A stretch of DNA of 57,891 bases from an uncultured Campylobacterales bacterium (GTDB lineage Bacteria; Campylobacterota; Campylobacteria; Campylobacterales; CACVAW01). The stretch is from contig CACVAW010000068.1 of assembly GCA_902727925.1 (NCBI GenBank), forward strand, positions 1 through 57,891, written 5' to 3'. Position numbers and translations under genes: made by a program. Shown here piece after piece: positions 52,108 through 57,891 of this stretch. How positions within the stretch are numbered: the stretch's first letter is position 1; the number at the start of each line of letters is the position of its first letter. The notes under the pieces are model-generated. The model worked only from the letters and a program-made list of their open reading frames with translations. It made no database searches and was not told the origin of the DNA.

Positions 52108-55100
52108 ATGGGTCGTGTAATTGATATTAGTAAAAGAATTCTAGATATATTCCTTTCTCCTCTTGAGGATATTGGTACAACAGAGGGTTTATCTGAAAAA
52201 AATCTCCGCTCAGTACTCGAAAATAGGGGTGTAAGTGATTTTTTACTTTATAGGTATTATGAAGATTTAGGAGACGTTGGTCTTTATACTCTTTCAAATG
52301 GAAGAAAGGGTTTTATTTTTCGTATGTTTCCTCCTGCTTTTTTGGGACGTGCTACTGAGGAACAGTTTGAGTCTTTTTTTTCATCAATGTCAATAGATGG
52401 TGCAGTAGTCCAATTCTTAACATTTTCAAGTCAAAACATTGAAAACCAAATAGATGAATTTGAAGCAATACATAACGAACCCTCAAATATTAGAAGAGAT
52501 TATGCCTTAAAAGAAGTAATTAAAAATAGAGCTACAAACCTCAAAAAATGGACTAAAGAGTCAATGTTTAGAGGAGCTGACTTTAGGCTTAGAGATCTTG
52601 TAAATCTAGTATCTGTACTTTTCCCTGAAGATATGGAAGAAGAGGATATCATTGCTCAATTTGATATTATAAAAGCAAATATGGGGAAACTATATTTACA
52701 AAACTTCTCAGCTAACAGCTTAGTAATACTTTTAAGAGAGTTTTTTCATGCTGAAAAGACAGCTAGTGAATGGTCAAGTAGATTTGATCAAAGAAAAATG
52801 ATTAACCATCAAATTGTTAGTGGTGGAGTTAAAGTTCAAACCTCGCATAAAGAACACAAAAAAGGGTTTGTAATAAATGATACAAACTATGTTACAACTT
52901 TAACCACAAAAGAATTTCCTGTAAAAATGTCACTTGAAACATTTAATGAAATGTTCTTTGATAGACTAGGTAAAGATATACAACCTCCAATTTATGGTCC
53001 TTTTATAGCATCTCTTACTATAGTATTTGATGGAGTTGAAAAAGCTCAAGAAGAAGCATTAGCTAAACTTAGACATGATATGAAAGAGCTTAAAAAATTA
53101 CCTTCAAAGGTAACTGATAGTGACCCAGTGCTTAAAGAAAGATTACAAGAAGTATTTACTCAAATAAATGAAATTACAATTAATGGTGAAGTTCCATTAA
53201 GGTCAATGTGGACACTTAGTATATTTGATACAGACAGAAGAAAGCTTGGTCAAAGTGTATCAAACATTAAAAATAACTTTAGATTATATAACTGGAAATT
53301 AGTTGAAGAAAAATTTGGAAATATTGCTTTATTCTCAACTCTATTTTCTTTTCCATTACAGTATCATAAACAAGTTGATGAGCATTTAAAAAGATTTAAT
53401 ACGTTATTTAAAAGTAATGATTCAGCTATTGTTCCAGCAATTACAGATAATAAAGGGATGGGAGCAAAACACTTACCATATTTTGGTAGAACTGGTCAGA
53501 TACAGTGGTTTGATCCTTATAGCTCAGGTTCAAACTATAATATAGCTGCTATGGGTTATTCTGGATCTGGTAAATCATATACCTTTGCAGATTTTATCAC
53601 CTTATCTCTTGCTATGGGGTACAAAATAAGAGTTATTGATTCACTTCCAAGTTATCAAAGATTATCAAATCTTATTGGTGGACAATATATTGACTTTAGT
53701 GATGAAAAACCAATTTGTGTAAACTTTTTTAGTAAAATACTTGTTAAAAGAGATCCTAAAACAGGTGATGTGATATATGATGAAACTGAATATGGACAAA
53801 GATACCCAGTAATTGCAGAAGAAGATATTTCAGCCATTATCCCAATTGTGGGTATGATGTGTGGGGTTAATATTGTTGCTTCTGGAAGTGAAAGTGCAAC
53901 AGATATTAATACAGGCACAAAAACAAGATATCTAGCAGCTAGGTTTGAAGAAGCGATTAGAGAAAGTTTTAGAAGTCGTGGATATGACGCAGGTATGAAA
54001 GAAATTCAAGATTATTTAATAGAAATCTTTGATCAAGAAAGACATATTGGAAACAAAGAACAAGCTTCAATACTACAAGATATTATTGTTGCACTTGCAC
54101 CTTTTTCTGATCCTAAAGGTGCTTACTTTAGTTTCTTTAATGGTGTTAATAATGTTGAGTTTTCACTTGACTTTGCTGTAGTGGAAATTACAAGACTTGA
54201 AGAAAAAGGTGCTCTTTATCCTATTGTACTAATGGTTGTTGCAAATCAAATTGTAAATGAGTTTTTTGGAGATGAAGATAGATCAAAAGCTCTTATACTT
54301 GATGAATTCTGGAAGTTTATTGACAATATAATAGTTATGACTTTTATTGAAGAATTAGCTAGAAAGATTCGTAAGAAGAATGGAATACTTGTAACTATTA
54401 CTCAGTCGATTGCAGATTATTTTAGAAATGAAAGAGCGATATCTCTTTATGAAAACTGTAACTGGAAATGGATGCTTAAGCAACCAGCAAGTTCAATTGA
54501 AAGAGCAGCTCAAAGTTCAAGATTATCAATCAATCCTTTTTATCAGAAGATGTTAAAGACTATTGGTAAAAGAAGTGGAATGTACGGTGAATTTGCAATT
54601 CTTTCTGAAGATACAGCGATGTTTACAAGACTTAAAGCTGATTCACTTAGTCACTGGGTATATACAACGGATCCAAAAGATAAGAAAAAAATAAATTATA
54701 TAATGAAAGAACACAACTTAAATGATGTTGATGCATCAAAGTTTTGTGCATATCAAAGCGAAAATGAAGATGCAACAACTCAAGAAATTCTTGAAGCAAC
54801 AGGAATTGTTGCAAAAAAAGATGCGGTTGCAAGAAAAAAAGCAAAAGAAGAAAGAGATAGAACGATACTTTATAATTTAAATAAAATTATAAAATCAAAA
54901 AACCCACTTCTTTATTTTCAGTCTGTATATGATAGGAATGAGCAAAGAATTATGGAAGAGATACTTATTCGTATGGAAATAGATGATGGTACTTTGGTCT
55001 ATCCAAAAGACATATTAGCAATTGCTAAACATAATAATTTACTTCAAGATTTAGAAAGAGCAATAATTAGAAAAGCTGTCAAAATGTACTCTACTAGACA

Positions 55101-55578
55101 AGATCAGATATTATGTGCCATAAATATAACATTAGAATCATTTTTAGATGAACTTATGATTGATTATCTTATTGAAACTATTGTTGAAGCTGGTTGTACC
55201 AATAAAGTTGTTCTTGAAGTACCTCTTGTAAAAGTATATAAAGAAATGTCATATGATATCGCAGAAAAACATTTAAAGATCCTTAGGAATAAAGGAATAA
55301 GGGTTGTAACTGATGGAGTTACACTTGATACTAGTCCAAAAAAATTCTTAGGATTTGATGTAGATTATATAAAGATAGATGGTAGTACAGTTTCACAAAT
55401 GATAGAAGATGATACAAGTAAGATATTTACAGAAGCAATTATTATTATGGCTCAAAAGAACAAAATGAAAGTAAGTATGTTACATATTGAAAATGAACAA
55501 ATATATAACATTGCTAAAGAGATTGGAGCTGATTACTTTCAAGGACACTTTTTAAGTATGCCTGAAAAAATATTATAA
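52108..55578 (+). CDS. TraC-like T4SS ATPase fused to a degenerate EAL domain
   Basis: This 1156-residue protein starts with an F-type TraC/VirB4 module: TraC N-terminal region (about 20-440), Walker A GYSGSGKS (483-490), Walker [10 protein letters not shown] with Asp732-Glu733. At about 895 a charged linker starts, and 910-1156 is an EAL-type domain: EIL in place of EAL (951-953), Asn1006, Glu1037, Lys1089 (YIKID) and the C-terminal FQGHFLSMP. The DD pair is Asp1069-Gly1070 and the EGVE Glu is replaced (MLHIE), so phosphodiesterase activity is unlikely, though c-di-GMP binding is possible. TraC normally ends near 870 residues. It lies 25 bp before secA. Confidence 0.85.
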   Translation: MGRVIDISKRILDIFLSPLEDIGTTEGLSEKNLRSVLENRGVSDFLLYRYYEDLGDVGLYTLSNGRKGFIFRMFPPAFLGRATEEQFESFFSSMSIDGAVVQFLTFSSQNIENQIDEFEAIHNEPSNIRRDYALKEVIKNRATNLKKWTKESMFRGADFRLRDLVNLVSVLFPEDMEEEDIIAQFDIIKANMGKLYLQNFSANSLVILLREFFHAEKTASEWSSRFDQRKMINHQIVSGGVKVQTSHKEHKKGFVINDTNYVTTLTTKEFPVKMSLETFNEMFFDRLGKDIQPPIYGPFIASLTIVFDGVEKAQEEALAKLRHDMKELKKLPSKVTDSDPVLKERLQEVFTQINEITINGEVPLRSMWTLSIFDTDRRKLGQSVSNIKNNFRLYNWKLVEEKFGNIALFSTLFSFPLQYHKQVDEHLKRFNTLFKSNDSAIVPAITDNKGMGAKHLPYFGRTGQIQWFDPYSSGSNYNIAAMGYSGSGKSYTFADFITLSLAMGYKIRVIDSLPSYQRLSNLIGGQYIDFSDEKPICVNFFSKILVKRDPKTGDVIYDETEYGQRYPVIAEEDISAIIPIVGMMCGVNIVASGSESATDINTGTKTRYLAARFEEAIRESFRSRGYDAGMKEIQDYLIEIFDQERHIGNKEQASILQDIIVALAPFSDPKGAYFSFFNGVNNVEFSLDFAVVEITRLEEKGALYPIVLMVVANQIVNEFFGDEDRSKALILDEFWKFIDNIIVMTFIEELARKIRKKNGILVTITQSIADYFRNERAISLYENCNWKWMLKQPASSIERAAQSSRLSINPFYQKMLKTIGKRSGMYGEFAILSEDTAMFTRLKADSLSHWVYTTDPKDKKKINYIMKEHNLNDVDASKFCAYQSENEDATTQEILEATGIVAKKDAVARKKAKEERDRTILYNLNKIIKSKNPLLYFQSVYDRNEQRIMEEILIRMEIDDGTLVYPKDILAIAKHNNLLQDLERAIIRKAVKMYSTRQDQILCAINITLESFLDELMIDYLIETIVEAGCTNKVVLEVPLVKVYKEMSYDIAEKHLKILRNKGIRVVTDGVTLDTSPKKFLGFDVDYIKIDGSTVSQMIEDDTSKIFTEAIIIMAQKNKMKVSMLHIENEQIYNIAKEIGADYFQGHFLSMPEKIL

Positions 55579-55603
55579 TTATAGAATTAGGATAAGTTAT
55601 TTA

Positions 55604-57891
55604 ATGTTTAATATAAAAAAGATCTTTGGTTCTCGTAATGATAGGGAACTTAAAAAATATGAAAAAAGAGTAGATTTAATAAATAGTTTTGAAACAAAAT
55701 ATAAAAGTCTAACTGATAGTGAATTAAAAGCAAGTTTTTATGAATTAAAAGAAAATGTAGAAGATAAGAAAAAAACTCTAGATAATGTATTAGAAGATAT
55801 ATTTGCAATTACTAGAGAAGTTAGTATTAGAACTACAGGTATGAGACATTTTGATGTTCAGCTTTTAGGCGGAATTGTACTTCACGAGGGTAAAATCTCT
55901 GAGATGAAAACAGGTGAAGGTAAGACATTAGTTGCGACCCTAGCTGTAGTATTAAATTCACTTGTCTCAAGAAGTGTTCATATTGTAACAGTGAATGATT
56001 ATCTAGCTTCAAGAGATGCTGAAGAAATGTCTCCTATATATCAGTTTTTGGGTCTTAGTGTAGGTATAGTGACATCAGATATAAAAGATGAAGAAGATAA
56101 AATCAAAGAATATAATGCAGATGTAGTATATGGAACCAATAATGAATTTGGTTTTGATTATTTACGAGATAATATGGTTTTTTCTATTGATAAAAAAGTC
56201 CAAAAACATCACTATTTTGTTATAGTTGATGAAGTTGATTCTATCTTAGTTGATGAAGCAAGAACTCCACTTATAATTTCTGGTCCAGTTAATGCTAAAA
56301 TGGCAGATTATCAAAAAGCTGATGAAGTAGCTCGTAAGCTTCAAGTTGCAAGTGTAAAAAAAGCTGATGATACAATAGATACTACAAGTGGTGATTTTGT
56401 AATAGATGAAAAACATAAAAACATTATTATTACTGAAAATGGTATTAAAAAAGCAGAAGAACTATTTGGTGTTCAAAACTTATATGATTTAGAAAATGCT
56501 AGTCTTGCGCATAATCTTGATCAGTCACTCAAAGCTAGATTTATTTATCAAAAAGATACTGATTATGTAGTTAAAGAAAATCAAGTAATTATTGTAGATG
56601 AATTTACAGGCCGTCTTAGTGAAGGTCGTAGATTTTCAGAAGGACTTCATCAAGCACTTGAAGTCAAAGAAAAAGTTGAAGTACAAAAAGAGTCTCAAAC
56701 TCTAGCAGATATAACATTCCAAAATTATTTTAGGATGTATGATAAGCTTGCAGGTATGACTGGGACTGCTCAAACAGAAGCAACAGAGTTTTCTCAAATA
56801 TATAATTTAGAAGTACTTAGTATTCCTACAAACAAAAAAATAGCAAGAATAGATAGAAATGATCTTATTTATAAAAGCGAATCAGAAAAGTTTCAAGCAG
56901 TAGTAAATAAGGTAAGAGAATTAAATAAAAAACAACAACCTGTACTAATAGGTACAGCTTCAATTGAAAAAAGTGAAGCTTTACATAAGTTGTTAACAAG
57001 AGAAAAAATAAAGCATAACATCTTAAATGCAAAGAATCACGAACGTGAAGCTAGTATAATAGAAAACGCAGGTCTAAAGGGTGCTGTTACAGTTGCTACA
57101 AATATGGCTGGTCGTGGTGTAGATATAAAAGTAAACGATGAAGTTCAAGCTCTTGGTGGACTTTTTATTCTTGGTACTGAAAGACATGAAAGTAGAAGAA
57201 TAGATAATCAATTACGTGGACGAGCTGGACGTCAAGGAGATAGTGGAGAGAGTCAATTCTTCTTAAGTCTTGAAGATTCACTTTTACGTATATTTGGTAG
57301 CGATAAAATAAAAACTATTATGGAGAGACTAGGGATAAAAGAGGGCGAACATATAGAGTCTAAAATGGTAACAAGAGCCGTTGAAAATGCACAAAAAAAA
57401 GTTGAGTCTATGCATTTTGATTCTAGAAAGCACTTACTTGAATATGATGATGTGGCAAACAAGCAAAGAGTTAGTATTTATGAATTTAGAGATAATCTAA
57501 TTGATGAAAACTATAAAATAGAAGATAAGATAAATACAATAAGAGAAGAATATATAGATTCAGTATTAATAGCTTCTAATGTTATAGAAGATTTAGATTC
57601 TAGTGAATATGATCTAGAATATTTAATTCAAACAATAAAAAAAGACTTAAATCAAGATTTTAGAGCTGAAGAACTCAAAAGTCTAAATTTCGAGCAGTTA
57701 AAGACTTATATATTAAATGTAGTTATAGATGATTATGATAAAAAGATGTCTGCTCTTCATGATACTCAAAGAAATGAGATAGAAAGAATAATCTATCTTC
57801 AAGTCTTAGATAATGCTTGGAGAGAACATCTTTATCAAATGGATATACTAAAAACAGGTATTGGACTAAGAAGTTATAACAATAAAGATCC
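55604..57891 (+). CDS. secA: SecA preprotein translocase ATPase (cut by window edge)
   Basis: SecA drives export through SecYEG. 762 codons lie within the window of an expected length near 860. MKTGEGKT (Walker A), [49 protein letters not shown] (Walker B), [33 protein letters not shown] and [11 protein letters not shown] are present without interruption. ATG 55604 follows AGGAT. It follows the TraC-EAL gene by 25 bp, probably in the same transcription unit. Confidence 0.96.
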   Translation, partial: MFNIKKIFGSRNDRELKKYEKRVDLINSFETKYKSLTDSELKASFYELKENVEDKKKTLDNVLEDIFAITREVSIRTTGMRHFDVQLLGGIVLHEGKISEMKTGEGKTLVATLAVVLNSLVSRSVHIVTVNDYLASRDAEEMSPIYQFLGLSVGIVTSDIKDEEDKIKEYNADVVYGTNNEFGFDYLRDNMVFSIDKKVQKHHYFVIVDEVDSILVDEARTPLIISGPVNAKMADYQKADEVARKLQVASVKKADDTIDTTSGDFVIDEKHKNIIITENGIKKAEELFGVQNLYDLENASLAHNLDQSLKARFIYQKDTDYVVKENQVIIVDEFTGRLSEGRRFSEGLHQALEVKEKVEVQKESQTLADITFQNYFRMYDKLAGMTGTAQTEATEFSQIYNLEVLSIPTNKKIARIDRNDLIYKSESEKFQAVVNKVRELNKKQQPVLIGTASIEKSEALHKLLTREKIKHNILNAKNHEREASIIENAGLKGAVTVATNMAGRGVDIKVNDEVQALGGLFILGTERHESRRIDNQLRGRAGRQGDSGESQFFLSLEDSLLRIFGSDKIKTIMERLGIKEGEHIESKMVTRAVENAQKKVESMHFDSRKHLLEYDDVANKQRVSIYEFRDNLIDENYKIEDKINTIREEYIDSVLIASNVIEDLDSSEYDLEYLIQTIKKDLNQDFRAEELKSLNFEQLKTYILNVVIDDYDKKMSALHDTQRNEIERIIYLQVLDNAWREHLYQMDILKTGIGLRSYNNKD

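Noticed and set aside
53655-53918. Minus-strand frames inside traC, addA, sucD and others
   Set aside because: They mirror codon patterns of strong plus-strand genes, have no ribosome-binding site, and encode low-complexity or unrecognisable peptides.
52108-55578. Active c-di-GMP phosphodiesterase
   Set aside because: The second Asp of the DD pair is Gly1070 and the Glu of EGVE is not kept, so catalysis is unlikely even though the fold seems present.
1-57891. CRISPR arrays or retron-like loci
   Set aside because: No regularly spaced direct repeats with unique spacers, no cas genes and no reverse transcriptase were seen. The structured region at 35.4 kb has no RT partner nearby.

Overview
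The window is AT-rich chromosomal DNA from a member of the Campylobacterota (Epsilonproteobacteria). Lineage markers are hobA (a DnaA-binding initiator specific to this group) next to lysC and a very short holB, the four-subunit 2-oxoglutarate:acceptor oxidoreductase oorDABC behind sucCD, a PglB-type bacterial oligosaccharyltransferase, an addB-addA pair of epsilon type, and heavy use of TTG starts. The genus cannot be fixed from this sequence alone; an Arcobacter- or Sulfurimonas-like organism is a reasonable guess.

Layout. 1-2.1 kb is a mobile-element scar around tRNA-Val(GAC): IS30-family transposase pieces, an intact IS630-family element and a 99-bp MITE. 2.1-5.4 kb is an unrecognised four-gene accessory cassette (TerB-like, Cys-cluster, Gly-rich membrane and large membrane protein). 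5.4-12.2 kb is core metabolism and replication (hemW, rppH-lysC-hobA-holB, an OmpA-domain protein, purC, proC). 12.2-16.5 kb is an operon of a secreted Asn-rich protein and four type IV pilin-like proteins. 16.6-26.1 kb holds mscL, sucCD-oorDABC, apbE, yigZ, an AMMECR1 protein and recG. 26.1-31 kb holds thrC, creD, fabG and a nonsense-interrupted TylF-type methyltransferase beside a fabG fragment and a second MITE copy. 31-41.5 kb is pyk, rplM-rpsI, xseA, pglB, peroxiredoxin, murB, lrgAB, lemA and smpB. 41.5-44 kb is a porin/FMN-binding/membrane protein cassette behind a Fur-box-like palindrome. 44-49 kb is addB-addA. 49-57.9 kb contains an F-type T4SS core subset (TraB, TraV, a TraC-like ATPase) directly upstream of secA, which runs off the window.

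Most notable points. (1) The TraC-like ATPase carries a C-terminal degenerate EAL domain, linking a chromosomal F-type secretion core to possible c-di-GMP sensing and placing it in a run with secA. (2) The secreted protein at 12.2 kb contains 22 D/E-X-N-X-S/T sequons, the exact acceptor motif of PglB, which is encoded in the same window. (3) The gap before pglB can fold into a roughly 314-nt RNA closed by a 15-bp helix and containing a 30-bp helix whose only non-Watson-Crick pairs are G-U. (4) A hairpin repeat with compensatory stem changes recurs in four intergenic places. (5) thrC and fabG have leaders with the same hairpin order and one shared, covarying hairpin. (6) apbE and smpB appear to start at ATT and ATC.

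How the genes connect: PglB probably glycosylates exported proteins of the pilin-like operon; ApbE probably flavinylates the FMN-binding protein of the Fur-box cassette; the T4SS-like proteins form an envelope-spanning complex whose remaining parts must be encoded elsewhere.
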